Below, piece by piece: positions 16,236 through 26,853 of a DNA stretch of 64,000 bases; the stretch's first letter is position 1; each line of letters begins with the position of its first letter. The notes below the pieces were generated by a model. That model was not told where the DNA came from and ran no database searches. It worked only from the letters and a program-made list of their open reading frames with translations. The stretch spans positions 1 to 64,000 of the forward strand of contig CAJJAZ010000003.1 in NCBI GenBank assembly GCA_905182295.1, read 5' to 3'. The position numbers and the translations under genes were made by a program. Source of the DNA: an uncultured Flavobacteriaceae bacterium. Lineage in GTDB: Bacteria; Bacteroidota; Bacteroidia; Flavobacteriales; Flavobacteriaceae.

Positions 16236-19200
16236 CTATTTTAATATGTCTGTGCTGTTTATTTTAAATAACTGCAAGCGGTCATTGTTATTCGCTACCA
16301 ATATATGTGCTATTCCACCAATATTAATTTTAGCCATTTTTTTTGCGTCAAGCGGGGTGTAAAAACCACTCTCGGCGACTGGAATACTTTGTAAATTATT
16401 TCCGCTTTTTCCTTGTAAAAACAAACCAACACCTGCGTCATTTCTTGGTGTTTCAATTTCAGATACAAACAAATTACCTACAGCCAATATGTCTTGCTGA
16501 CCGTCTGCATTAAAATCTTCAATATGAAAAGCATTTATACTAGACAATTGCGCCTGATAAGGTAAAGGACTCAGGGCAAATTGTCCATTGCCTAAATTTT
16601 CAATAAAATGAGAGGCAAAAGTTTGGGTTTCATAATGAAGGGACTGTTTTAAATTTTCTTCTCCATACACTTCTTCTATTTGGAGCGAAGCAAAAACATC
16701 GTACTTTTTAAAAGTGCTTTTTAAAATGGGGACTTGCTCAGAGGAACAAGAAAAGCCCCTTAATGGGAAATGCTTGTCTTGGTTGTAATAACCTAATACA
16801 ATATCATACTTATTGTTGCCGTCAAAATCGTTATAATACACGTCAAAAGGATTCTCTGGACCAGTTTTGTACTTGTAATTGAGGCCTAGGTTTCCGGCTA
16901 AATAATCCGGATCTCCATCTCCATCTATATCTGCAGAAGCCAATGAGAACCACCACCCAGCAGTATTTTCAAATGAAGGAATGGTGGCTTTGATAAGTAG
17001 GCCATTTTGGTTGTTGAAAATAGTCAAAGGCATCCATTCTCCACTAAGCATTAAATCAGGGTCACCATCTGAGTCATAATCGGTCCATAAAGCGTCCGTG
17101 ACCATACCTAAATGTTTGAATTCAGGTGCAAAACTTTCAGTTTTATTCACCAACTGTCCCCCCTCATTAATGAGTAACATACTGGTAGCTGGGCTTGGGT
17201 ATTGGTGGGGCACATGCCTTCCTGCAACAAATAAATCCATATCTCCGTCTGCATCTACATCTTCTGCCTTTACGATACTGCCACTGGTTCTAGCAAGTCC
17301 CATTATGGCTCCTTTGGTGAAATTTCCACGACCATCATTGAGATAAACCCTATCTGAATAATGAAAATCATTAGATGGGTACTCATTCCCACCACTTACC
17401 ACGTAGAGATCAAGCGCAGCGTCTCCATTGAGGTCTACAAAAAGTGCATCTACATCTTCATAGGGCTTTTCCTTATCTAATAAAGTGGTATTTGAAGGGC
17501 TGAATTGGCCTTTTTTATCCTGTATTAAAATTTGGGCAGGAATTCCAGAGGCTCCACCTATATAAAGGTCTTCAAGACCATCAGAATTGACATCGGCGAC
17601 AGCCAAAGCAGGTCCAAATTGTGACATTTTATGAGGCAATAAAACCTGCTTCTCGTAGTCGTCAAAATTATTTTCTCTGTGGGTGATTTGTAGGGAATTA
17701 ATAGAAACTTCTTCAAAAATAGGCCTTGGAACATTTGTAATTTCGGCCAGATCTGTGGCATTTTCTGGACTGAGCGATAAGGTCTTATTGACAGCCACAT
17801 TTTTTAAAATATGACGCTTGTTATTTGGCCAAACAACCACCAAACTATCTACAGTATTAGCTCCTAAACCAAAATGAAGTTGGCTTTCAGAAGTAGAATA
17901 AATCCCTCGGGAATTTGTAGCTTCTGACATTTGTGACTTTCCATTGCTATAAATAGTGACCCGTGTTCCCATGACACTTTTGTGCTGAGGGTCTTTTAAT
18001 TCGAGCCTTAAATAATTGCTTTTGGTGTTTTTGTCTGTATTGTTTCTATACAAAAATGCCGGAGCATTTATATTGCTTACCACAAGATCCAAATCTCCAT
18101 CTAGGTCAAAATCTGCATAGGCAGCACCGTTGGAAAAGGATGCGTGATCTAGACCCCAATCTTCAGAAACTTTGGAGAATTGCATGGATCCATTGTTTTT
18201 ATAAGCGTAATTTTTAAGTGGTACGGAAGGCAAAAGCCCTATGGTCTTATCAATATCCAGAATGTCAAATAATTTTACATCGCCCGCATTAGGGTGTGCA
18301 GCCACCCAATCATGAGCGAAATCTGATACGTATTGGGCCACTTGCTTATCTGCGTCGGTATTTCTAATATCGTATAAAAGACCATTGGTGATGTAGACAT
18401 CTTTATGACCGTCATTGTCAAAATCAGCCAGTAGGGTAGACCAGCTCCAATCTGTGGCAGCCATACCAGTGTATTGAGAAATATTGCTAAAGGACCCGTT
18501 CCCATTATTGTGTTGTAATGCGTTGTACATGTATTGGTAATGCCCTCCATCATTGACTACTTTCCAAAAAGAATCTGGATTCATCCCACTCATATTAGAC
18601 TTAAGTCTAAAATTGTCTTCAGCCACCATATCCAATGTAAATATATCCTGATGACCGTCATTGTCTAGATCTGCGATATCTACCCCCATGGCGTAAAAAG
18701 ACATCTGTCCCAAACGATTGTTGGCTTCATTTTTAAAAGTGCCATCCTGCTGGTTTATAAACATAAAATCTGGTGCATAAAAATCGTTGGCCACATAGAT
18801 ATCTTGCCATCCGTCATTATTGAGATCTGCTACACAGACCCCATTTGGAAAACCTGTAAGATCTACACCTGCTTGAGTACTCACCTCTATAAATTGTTCA
18901 TTTCCTACATTTTTATACAATTTTATGTGGTATTGTTTTTGTAATAATTCCGTCCCAAAAAAAGAAGAGTAACTCCCAGGATTAGGCGGCTGGGTCAGTA
19001 AAAAAAGATCCAAGAGTCCATCTTTATTATAGTCTAAAAAGCTCGCGTGCCTTGTTCTGGAGTCGTCTGCTAAACCGAATTGAGCACCCATTTCTTTAAA
19101 ATGGCCGTCTCCTGAGTTTATGTAGAGTAAATTTGTTCTTAAATCAGGTTTGTCGTCGAACAATTCTCTGGTCACATAAATATCTAAGTGGCCATCTGCA

Positions 19201-19583
19201 TTTATATCTGCTACGGCGACCCCTGTAGACCATCCATTGTCTTGAATTATGCCTGATTGGCTCGTCACATTCTCGAAATTAAAATCCCCTTTGTTGAAAT
19301 ACAATTGATCACTCACTTGGTTCCCTGCAAAAAAAATGTCATCTAATCCATCCTGATTAAAATCGCCTACACCAACACCAGCGCCTCCATAAAAATTAGA
19401 ATACAATAATATGTTTTCTGTTTTATTGTCTTTTAATGCATTGTTAAAAGTGACCCCTGAGTTTTCAGGAGCAATTAAAGAAAAAAGAGGGAGTGTGTCT
19501 TGTCCAAATACTGGAACAATTAAACACAAAAAAAGCACCGTTAAAGCACTTTTAATATCTGTGAATTTTATGTGGTATTTCAT
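16236..19583 (-). CDS. FG-GAP/VCBS and ASPIC/UnbV repeat protein
   Basis: This 1115-residue secreted protein has a signal ending FGQ. It has at least a dozen FG-GAP units with calcium-type loops such as DFNQDGLDD, DINADGHLD, DLNNDGWQD and DVDADGDMD, arranged in two propellers. Between them lies an ASPIC/UnbV domain (about residues 524-595: NYLRLELKD...VMGTRVTIY...LHFGLG). In Bacteroidetes, such proteins are often the third member of SusC/SusD sets and may bind glycans at the surface. It follows susD by 115 bases on the same strand. Confidence 0.9.
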   Translation of the reverse strand: MKYHIKFTDIKSALTVLFLCLIVPVFGQDTLPLFSLIAPENSGVTFNNALKDNKTENILLYSNFYGGAGVGVGDFNQDGLDDIFFAGNQVSDQLYFNKGDFNFENVTSQSGIIQDNGWSTGVAVADINADGHLDIYVTRELFDDKPDLRTNLLYINSGDGHFKEMGAQFGLADDSRTRHASFLDYNKDGLLDLFLLTQPPNPGSYSSFFGTELLQKQYHIKLYKNVGNEQFIEVSTQAGVDLTGFPNGVCVADLNNDGWQDIYVANDFYAPDFMFINQQDGTFKNEANNRLGQMSFYAMGVDIADLDNDGHQDIFTLDMVAEDNFRLKSNMSGMNPDSFWKVVNDGGHYQYMYNALQHNNGNGSFSNISQYTGMAATDWSWSTLLADFDNDGHKDVYITNGLLYDIRNTDADKQVAQYVSDFAHDWVAAHPNAGDVKLFDILDIDKTIGLLPSVPLKNYAYKNNGSMQFSKVSEDWGLDHASFSNGAAYADFDLDGDLDLVVSNINAPAFLYRNNTDKNTKSNYLRLELKDPQHKSVMGTRVTIYSNGKSQMSEATNSRGIYSTSESQLHFGLGANTVDSLVVVWPNNKRHILKNVAVNKTLSLSPENATDLAEITNVPRPIFEEVSINSLQITHRENNFDDYEKQVLLPHKMSQFGPALAVADVNSDGLEDLYIGGASGIPAQILIQDKKGQFSPSNTTLLDKEKPYEDVDALFVDLNGDAALDLYVVSGGNEYPSNDFHYSDRVYLNDGRGNFTKGAIMGLARTSGSIVKAEDVDADGDMDLFVAGRHVPHQYPSPATSMLLINEGGQLVNKTESFAPEFKHLGMVTDALWTDYDSDGDPDLMLSGEWMPLTIFNNQNGLLIKATIPSFENTAGWWFSLASADIDGDGDPDYLAGNLGLNYKYKTGPENPFDVYYNDFDGNNKYDIVLGYYNQDKHFPLRGFSCSSEQVPILKSTFKKYDVFASLQIEEVYGEENLKQSLHYETQTFASHFIENLGNGQFALSPLPYQAQLSSINAFHIEDFNADGQQDILAVGNLFVSEIETPRNDAGVGLFLQGKSGNNLQSIPVAESGFYTPLDAKKMAKINIGGIAHILVANNNDRLQLFKINSTDILK

Positions 19584-19698
19584 AAAGGTAGATTTTGTTA
19601 ATAGACAAAGGAGGGTTACCCCTCCTTTGCCAAACTAACTGGACTTAAAACTAATTTACGCTATTTCTTTTGAAACACAAAAGCCGTAAATTATTTCA

Positions 19699-21198
19699 TT
19701 ATTTATCCCACCATACTCTGGTTGTGAATTCGTTAGCACCTTGTCTAGCAATTGCAGCAGCAAAACTGTCTGCATTGGTACTCGCTTCTCCTCCAGGATA
19801 AATTAATCTTCTAGGAATGGTTCCGTTGGTTACGTTACCATCATATATGGCTTCTCCACTAAAGGGTTGTAAAACAGGAAATCCTGTCCTTCTCCAATTG
19901 GCGAAAGCTTCGTATTCATTAAAGAATGTAGCTGCCCAATATTGCTCTCCAATCATTTCAAGAGATTTTGAAGTGTCAAATGGTTTAGCTGCTAAATAAG
20001 TAGCAACCTCTGCATCTGAAACGGCAGCAGCATTTGGATATAACATGCTTAACATTTGCATGGCGGCTTTTACACCAGCCTCATAATGTGCTTTAGCATC
20101 TCCAGATGCCCATCCACGAGTAATGGCTTCTGCCATCATAAATTCAACCTCAGCATATGTTTGGAATACCATTGGAGCGTCTTCTCCAGTAATTACCCCT
20201 CTATTAGGTTCCGCATATATGGCTGATGTTGTTCCGTATTTAGCCTCTAATGCCCCAGAAGTTAATCCATTTGGCATACCTATAAGATCTGCTGGATTGG
20301 TACTACCGTCACTTCTTCTAGCGCCTAAAATGGGCAATCTTGGATCATCTTTTAAGAAATCTACAAAAGTTTTAGACAATCTTGGGTTCCCATCTGCCAT
20401 AAACACCTCTCCATGACCATTTTTATTAACCCCATCAGGACCTAATAAATGCTGTATGTAAGCAATGTCTGCATTTGAAGTCATAACGCCTCCTGCAATA
20501 GCCTTAGTAGCCCATGCTTGAGAAGTTGCTGGGTCTGCCTTGGATAAGCGTAAGGCCAATCTCAACATAAGAGAATTTCCAAATTTCTTCCATTTACCTA
20601 AGTCTCCTTGAAATAATATATCAGAGTTTCCTAAACTTGAAGTACTACCTAATTGAGAAACTCCCTCTTCAAGTTCTTTCAACATATCCATATAGATATC
20701 TTGCTGAGCATCATACTTAGGTTTTAAAACACCATCTATGTACCCTTTACCAGCTTCAGAATAAGGAACATCTCCATATATATCTGTAAGTCTGTGATAA
20801 ATAAATGCACGCATAATACGAGCTACACCCATCTGATCACCAGTAACACCATCATTAGTGAGCTGGTAAATAATGTCTTCAATTTCTTTAACTTGCTCTG
20901 GATATGCCCTATCAAAAAGAGACGTAGCATAACCTTCGTTTCTAGTATAAAAATTTCCAGACCAATAGGTGGCTGTAGAAGACATGTGTTGTACAATCTG
21001 AGAAGAATAAATAAAACTCGCTCTCCAGTTTTCGTAACGACCACCTGAAGTTTTTAATAATACTGAGGCTATTTTATTATTCACATCTAATTGTGCTGCC
21101 TTAGTTGGGTCTACATTCATCTCCTCAAAATCCTTGTCAAAATCACAAGAAACTAATACTAGAGATGAAATCAATACAATCGATAATAATTTTTTCAT
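19699..21198 (-). CDS. SusD/RagB-family lipoprotein
   Basis: This 499-residue outer-membrane lipoprotein has a lipobox LVSC (Cys19). It belongs to the SusD-like_2 branch, judged from the N-terminal FEEMNVDPTKA and long helical TPR-like region. SusD proteins bind oligosaccharides at the cell surface and cap the SusC channel. The gene starts 5 bases after the susC stop. Together with two GH92 genes, the likely ligand is a mannose-rich glycan. Confidence 0.93.
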   Translation of the reverse strand: MKKLLSIVLISSLVLVSCDFDKDFEEMNVDPTKAAQLDVNNKIASVLLKTSGGRYENWRASFIYSSQIVQHMSSTATYWSGNFYTRNEGYATSLFDRAYPEQVKEIEDIIYQLTNDGVTGDQMGVARIMRAFIYHRLTDIYGDVPYSEAGKGYIDGVLKPKYDAQQDIYMDMLKELEEGVSQLGSTSSLGNSDILFQGDLGKWKKFGNSLMLRLALRLSKADPATSQAWATKAIAGGVMTSNADIAYIQHLLGPDGVNKNGHGEVFMADGNPRLSKTFVDFLKDDPRLPILGARRSDGSTNPADLIGMPNGLTSGALEAKYGTTSAIYAEPNRGVITGEDAPMVFQTYAEVEFMMAEAITRGWASGDAKAHYEAGVKAAMQMLSMLYPNAAAVSDAEVATYLAAKPFDTSKSLEMIGEQYWAATFFNEYEAFANWRRTGFPVLQPFSGEAIYDGNVTNGTIPRRLIYPGGEASTNADSFAAAIARQGANEFTTRVWWDK

Positions 21199-21203
21199 CT
21201 TAA

Positions 21204-24200
21204 TTAAAATTTAAGGTTTACATTCATACCTATAGTCCTTGGAATGGGCATACCAAACCATTCTAATCCTTGAGAGTTACTTACGTTGTAACCAGATTCT
21301 GGATCTACGTTTTCTACACTGTTAGATAAGAAAAATAAGTTTCTTCCGATCAAAGAAATAGAGGCATTTTTAATAAAAGTGTTTTCTAAAATATCTCTTG
21401 GAATAGTATAGCCAATACTAAATTGTCTTAGTCTTAAGTAATCTGCATCATATATAGATTCTTCAGCAATTGCGTAAGTACGTCTCCAGTAATCTTCAAT
21501 TCTTGCAGGTGCAATACTAGTTGTAAAAGCTGATCCATTAGCATCTACTCCAGATACTGTAAAACCATTATCACGTCCATCTGCATCTATAGTAGATTTG
21601 TGAGCGCCAAAATACTTAGACATTGCATTTGTTCCTGAATACATTTGACCACCGTACTTTCCTTCAATAAGAAAACTCATATTAAAGTTCTTGTAACGAA
21701 AGTTATTACTAATACCAATAGAGGTTGGAGCTACACCAAATCCTAAGATTTTTCTATCTCCGATCTGTGGTATTGGTGTTCCGTCTGGGTCAATGTCATG
21801 AATTATTCTTCCTTGAGAATCTCTGTTATATGAAGTTCCATAAAGTGCTCCATACGTTTCTCCAACAATATGAGTTACATTTAAGTTTCTTGAACGTGGC
21901 TCATCCATTGAGATATTAGTATTTTCATCATTGGTAGAAACAATCTTAGAATCGTTATAAGAATAATTCAAAGTTACATCCCATGCAAAGTTTTCAGTTC
22001 TTATAGGTGAACCACTCAAAAGTATTTCATACCCTGTATTAGATACTTCTCCAAGGTTAGCTAAAGCACTTCCATAACCAGAAGTTGGCGAAGCACTTAC
22101 CCCTACAATATCTCCAACTGTTGCGTTGTCATAGTAGGTGAAATCTATAGACGCTCTATTGTCGAACATTCTTAAATCGAAACCAAGTTCTATTTCATTT
22201 TTCTCAAATGGCGTAATATTTGGATTTGGAATAGATCCATTAGAAATATTTCCTAATGAAGCTCCTTGGTGTCCTTGTCCATAAATTCCATAAGTTAAAT
22301 TCAATGAATAAGGTCCGTCTGCTCCTCCAGCTACTTGTGAGTAACCAGCTCTTAATTTTGCGAAAGAAATAACTTCTGGTAATTTAAACATATCTGAAAG
22401 CACTAATGAGAAACTAGCAGAAGTGTATAAATCATTGTTTGGTGCTTCTTTACCAGGTAATGATAAAGTAGAGAACCAGTCATTCCTAGCCGTAAGAGTT
22501 AAAAACATAGCATCTTTGAATCCAATTTCAGCAGAACCATAAGCAGAGTTTATTTCCTTTTCGCTAAAGCCATATCCTGTCCCTTGGTTTTGTGTGTTTT
22601 TCACGGTATATAAAAATGGTACAATGAAATTCCCACCACTTGCAGTCACAGATTCTGCATTTTGGTAGTTTCTACCAATACCAGCAAAAGCAGTAACCGT
22701 TAAGTCTTCTTGAATTTTGAGACTATTTGTACCTACAAATAAATCAGCATCACGTTGAACGTTAGTTAATTTATACTCGTTCATTCCTCCTAAAGGAGAA
22801 AAAGCTGTTCCATAAGGGGTAATGTCTCTTCTGTTGTAATCAAAACGATCTACACCAAAACGACCAGTAGCATATAAAAAGCTAGTAATATCCCATCTTA
22901 CATTTGCAGAAGCAATCATGCGCTCTTTAACAGAGTTGTTGGTAAACTGATATGCGGCAAAATAAGGGTTTTGAGAATAGGTGTTGTCTGATGTTCTAAA
23001 TTCAGACCCGTCTTCGTTGGTCCCAAGACCACCAGCACCTAACATATCATTAACATCTATATTTGGAGCAAACAAACGAATACCAAAGTTGGCATTACCC
23101 GGTGAATCTGAAAGCCTAGGTGCTCCAATAGCGTCATCTTGAATGTATTTTAAATTTACATCTACGGTGAAATTTCTAAATTTTTGAGAAGCATTAAGAC
23201 CCAAAGTATTTCTATTTAATGTAGAGTTTGGTATAATATCTGTATTATCTAAATTAGAGTAAGATAAACGAACATTAGATTTATCAGATGCTGAAGAAAT
23301 AGCTATTGTATTAATAAAGGTTTGTCCCCCATCATAGAATTTTTTCAAGTTATTCCCTTTATATGTATATGGTCTAGAAACACCATCCCATTGTTCTACA
23401 GAAGAACCATTTAATTTTGGTCCCCAGTTGGCATAGGTGTCTAAGTTGTCAGAGGTAGTAGAAAAATCTCTACCCTGCCCATAGGTTGTCTGAGGATCGT
23501 AAGGATCATTGTTAATATCGTCAAACTGAATAGAACTACTAATATCTACTGACATTCCATCTGATCCAGCTCCAGTCTTAGTGGTAATGATAATTACCCC
23601 ATTAGATGCTCTTGAACCATATAAGGCTGCTGCAGCCCCCCCTTTTAATACAGAGATAGACTCAACTTCATCTGGGTTTAATGCTGAAATTCCATCACCG
23701 GAATCCGCTCCACCCCAAACTCCAGCAGAACCAAGGTTTGAATTATTAATTGTAATACCGTCTATCACATAAAGTGGTTGGTTATTACCAGTTAAAGAAC
23801 TATTACCCCTTATAATAACACGGGTAGATCCTTTAGCTCCGGCAGAATTACCTGAGATTTGAACCCCAGCAATCTTTCCTTGAAGTGCATTGATTGCATT
23901 TGTTTGCTTTACTGTGTTCATTTCTTCACCCTTAACTTGTGTTACAGAGTAACCCAAGGCTTTAGTGTTTCGTTTTACACCCAGTGCAGTTACAATAACC
24001 TCTCCAAGCATTTCTGCGTCTTCACTCAAAGATACATTCAGTGTAGCTTGGTTGCCAGCTGGCATCTCTTTACTAGTATAACCCAGAGAGGTAAACACCA
24101 AAATAGCATTACTACTACTCACTGAAAGGGTAAAGTTACCGTCAAAATCTGTAGAGGTCCCATTATTGGTTCCTTTTTCTACCACATTTACACCCGGTAA

Positions 24201-24317
24201 TGGGACACCAGATTCCGACTCGGTTACCGTACCGGAAATGGTTCTGTTCTGGGCGTACAAGCTATTAAGGCACAGCACCGCAAAGAACATTAATAAATAA
24301 TGAATTTTTCTTTTCAT
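21204..24317 (-). CDS. SusC/RagA TonB-dependent transporter
   Basis: This 1037-residue outer-membrane transporter has a signal peptide and an N-terminal carboxypeptidase-regulatory-like domain (RTISGTVTESESGVPLPGVN, about residues 24-110). A plug domain follows with QPLYVIDG and the SusC signature GAAAALYGSRASNGVIIITT, then a 22-strand barrel ending NVNLKF. It imports oligosaccharides using TonB energy, with the SusD partner. It is preceded by a 289-base leader and transcribed with susD and probably the FG-GAP gene. Confidence 0.95.
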   Translation of the reverse strand: MKRKIHYLLMFFAVLCLNSLYAQNRTISGTVTESESGVPLPGVNVVEKGTNNGTSTDFDGNFTLSVSSSNAILVFTSLGYTSKEMPAGNQATLNVSLSEDAEMLGEVIVTALGVKRNTKALGYSVTQVKGEEMNTVKQTNAINALQGKIAGVQISGNSAGAKGSTRVIIRGNSSLTGNNQPLYVIDGITINNSNLGSAGVWGGADSGDGISALNPDEVESISVLKGGAAAALYGSRASNGVIIITTKTGAGSDGMSVDISSSIQFDDINNDPYDPQTTYGQGRDFSTTSDNLDTYANWGPKLNGSSVEQWDGVSRPYTYKGNNLKKFYDGGQTFINTIAISSASDKSNVRLSYSNLDNTDIIPNSTLNRNTLGLNASQKFRNFTVDVNLKYIQDDAIGAPRLSDSPGNANFGIRLFAPNIDVNDMLGAGGLGTNEDGSEFRTSDNTYSQNPYFAAYQFTNNSVKERMIASANVRWDITSFLYATGRFGVDRFDYNRRDITPYGTAFSPLGGMNEYKLTNVQRDADLFVGTNSLKIQEDLTVTAFAGIGRNYQNAESVTASGGNFIVPFLYTVKNTQNQGTGYGFSEKEINSAYGSAEIGFKDAMFLTLTARNDWFSTLSLPGKEAPNNDLYTSASFSLVLSDMFKLPEVISFAKLRAGYSQVAGGADGPYSLNLTYGIYGQGHQGASLGNISNGSIPNPNITPFEKNEIELGFDLRMFDNRASIDFTYYDNATVGDIVGVSASPTSGYGSALANLGEVSNTGYEILLSGSPIRTENFAWDVTLNYSYNDSKIVSTNDENTNISMDEPRSRNLNVTHIVGETYGALYGTSYNRDSQGRIIHDIDPDGTPIPQIGDRKILGFGVAPTSIGISNNFRYKNFNMSFLIEGKYGGQMYSGTNAMSKYFGAHKSTIDADGRDNGFTVSGVDANGSAFTTSIAPARIEDYWRRTYAIAEESIYDADYLRLRQFSIGYTIPRDILENTFIKNASISLIGRNLFFLSNSVENVDPESGYNVSNSQGLEWFGMPIPRTIGMNVNLKF

Positions 24318-24606
24318 ACTAATTTAGTTTAGTTAGTTACTTTTTTAGTGTTTTAAATTAACACTTGGTTTAGCTTAGTAAATATGTTACTTATCTACAA
24401 ATTTCAAAAAAAAATTCGACATATAACAAAAAAAAACTGCAAAAAACAGAAAAATTCAATCGTTTTCGAAATTAAAATCTCTAAAAAGGGACTATTTTAA
24501 AGGCATAATAAAGCAAAACAGCAAAAAAATGCAAATTCATTTAAAATTTGTTTTTTTCGACCAACCACAAAATCGAGATCACTAACAACATTTATATTAG
24601 AAAAAA
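24318..24606 (-). other. susC upstream region
   Basis: This 289-base non-coding stretch lies between the GH92 gene end and the susC start. It is very A/T-rich with runs of A and T on both strands, and presumably holds the susC promoter and leader. I found no convincing TTG/TAnnTTTG pair, terminator or operator. Confidence 0.4.
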
Positions 24607-26853
24607 TTATTTTAAATGCTTAGATTTTAAAAGAAAAATCAACTCTTTGCTGTTTACCAGATCTTCATGGGAGATAAAAAAGCCCTCTAAAGGAGACCCA
24701 TCTAATAAAATACTATCAATAAAAACATGTTTCTCAGGGCTGTTGGAACGAATTAGCAGCTTTTTATTGCTGTAATAACTTTGATCTAATTGAATTTCAA
24801 TCTCCTCAAAACTAGGCGTAGTTAGGGCATAAAGCGGCAAACCGGGTGTCACTGGGTAAATACCAAGCATAGAGAAAACAGCCCAAGCACTCATTGTACC
24901 TGTGTCGTCATTGCCTGGAAGTCCATCTGGCGTGTTGTGATAGTAAGTATCTAATAGTGTGCGAACCCTTTTTTGGGTTTTCCAAGCAGCACCCGCTACA
25001 AAATTATACAAATAGGGATAGGCAATGTCGGGTTCATTGGCCATGTCAAATTGATTGTTGTCAAAAACCTTGTCTAATTGGCGTACAAAGGGCTTCTCGC
25101 CACCCATTAAATCAATAAGTCCCTTAATATCATGAGGCACCATAAAGGTGTATTGCCATGCATTCCCTTCAATATATCCTGGGTTCTTTACAAAATTAGC
25201 CCCCGTATCTGGATTAAATGGACTGAGCCATGTACCATTTGAATTCTTAGGTCTCAATAAGTTAAAAGAAGGGTCAAATAATTTTCTATAAGAATAAGAC
25301 CTTTCAAGGAAAAGTTCATAAGAGTCCATATCCCCCATAGTTTTAGCAAGAGATGCAATGGCAAAATCTGCCAGGTTGTACTCTTGAACAATAGACACAG
25401 AACCACTCTCATATTGGTCTGCCCCTAAATAGCCCTTTTCAATATAAGTACTTAATTCAGGACGCAACGGATTGTTATAGATCTGTGTAGCGCTTTTCTT
25501 CATGGCTTCCAATCCAAGATCAATATCAAAATCACGAATTCCTCTATGATAAGTATCGGCAATGACTATCCCTGCCGGATCTCCAACCATAGTCGTTGTC
25601 TCTGTGGCATTTAATTCCCATTTAGGTAGCCAACCACTCTCCTGGTAGATTCTAAGCATACTCTTGACCATATTAGACTGCTGTTCAGGATAGAGCAATG
25701 ATAATAGTGGGTGTAAATTTCTATGGGTGTCCCAAAGAGAGAAAACTGTAAACCTTGTATCTGGAGTGTTTAAGGTTTCTCTAGAGCCCATAGCTGGATA
25801 GTCACCATTAACGTCGTTTAGGGTATTTGGATGTATTTGTGTATGGTACAAAGCGGTGTAGAATATTTCTTTTGCGCCTGGCTTTCCTCCTTTAACACGA
25901 ACAACAGACAGTAATTTTTCCCATTCGTCCTGGGTATTTTCTTTAATTGTTTCAAAAGACAGCCCTTCGGATTCTAAGGCTAAATTTTCTCTTGCATTTT
26001 CAATGCTTACATAAGACACCCCTATGCGCAACTCTACTTGGGTGACCTGCTTAAAATCATAACTGAAATATGCCCCTATACTGTCTCCAACAACTTCTTG
26101 ATGGTAGTTTTTCATGAGTCTATTCTTACCGTTATACCCCATCCACTGGGCTTCTTCTCCAGAATAAGTACTTGACTTTTTCCAAATTCCTTGGTCTTTA
26201 GAAGGGACAGAAACTTTGGCTACAAAGTAAATAGGATAGGCTTCTTCAGCCTTGTAATAACAAAAGCTACCCACTTGTCGCATACCTTCTATTTCAGTAT
26301 CTGAAACCCTTTTTACGCGAGCGCCTTGTTCATTAGTCAATCCAAGACCCAGATTTAATAAAATATTTGCTTTACCAGCGGGAAAACTATAGCGGCTCAC
26401 TCCAACTCTAGTCGTTGCAGTATTAGCTACCTTTATACCATAAGCATTTAAATAAGTTTCATAATATCCTACGGTTGCTTTTTCATTGCTGTATGTACTT
26501 CCGTATTTTTCTGGATTGGTTTCTAAATCTCCCGTGGTTGGCATGGCAATAAGAACGCCTAAATCTGGGCATCCTACCCCAGACAAATTCACATGACTAA
26601 AGCCTGTTAAAAATTTATTTTCATGAACATAAGGGGTAGACAGCCAACGGCTGTCTTTTTCCATGGGCAAATTCTTCTCACCAGATACATTAAAAGGACT
26701 TACACTCACCATTCCTCTCGGGGCAATAGGTCCTGGATTGGTCGTGCCAAAATTGGAACTCCCCACAAAAGGATTCACATAAGAAATGAGTTTTTTAGAT
26801 TCTTGGGCCAAACAAAAATTGACAAAAAATAAAGTAAAAAGGACAAGTCGCAT
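24607..26853 (-). CDS. GH92 alpha-mannosidase (Glu-type)
   Basis: This 748-residue secreted protein has a short signal (TLFFVNFCLAQ). The GH92 family hydrolyses terminal alpha-mannosides with inversion and needs calcium. Recognised blocks are FVGSSNFGTTNPGP, SGVGCPDLG, FYTALYHTQIHPN, LWDTHRNLHPLLSLLYP, ESGWLPKWE, GNAWQYTFMVPHD and PGNDDTGTMSAW. The general-acid position carries Glu607 (MANEPDIAY), as expected for normal mannosidase chemistry. Its start overlaps the stop of the upstream GH92 gene (TAATG), so translation is coupled. It probably acts in the periplasm or on the cell surface. Confidence 0.93.
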   Translation of the reverse strand: MRLVLFTLFFVNFCLAQESKKLISYVNPFVGSSNFGTTNPGPIAPRGMVSVSPFNVSGEKNLPMEKDSRWLSTPYVHENKFLTGFSHVNLSGVGCPDLGVLIAMPTTGDLETNPEKYGSTYSNEKATVGYYETYLNAYGIKVANTATTRVGVSRYSFPAGKANILLNLGLGLTNEQGARVKRVSDTEIEGMRQVGSFCYYKAEEAYPIYFVAKVSVPSKDQGIWKKSSTYSGEEAQWMGYNGKNRLMKNYHQEVVGDSIGAYFSYDFKQVTQVELRIGVSYVSIENARENLALESEGLSFETIKENTQDEWEKLLSVVRVKGGKPGAKEIFYTALYHTQIHPNTLNDVNGDYPAMGSRETLNTPDTRFTVFSLWDTHRNLHPLLSLLYPEQQSNMVKSMLRIYQESGWLPKWELNATETTTMVGDPAGIVIADTYHRGIRDFDIDLGLEAMKKSATQIYNNPLRPELSTYIEKGYLGADQYESGSVSIVQEYNLADFAIASLAKTMGDMDSYELFLERSYSYRKLFDPSFNLLRPKNSNGTWLSPFNPDTGANFVKNPGYIEGNAWQYTFMVPHDIKGLIDLMGGEKPFVRQLDKVFDNNQFDMANEPDIAYPYLYNFVAGAAWKTQKRVRTLLDTYYHNTPDGLPGNDDTGTMSAWAVFSMLGIYPVTPGLPLYALTTPSFEEIEIQLDQSYYSNKKLLIRSNSPEKHVFIDSILLDGSPLEGFFISHEDLVNSKELIFLLKSKHLK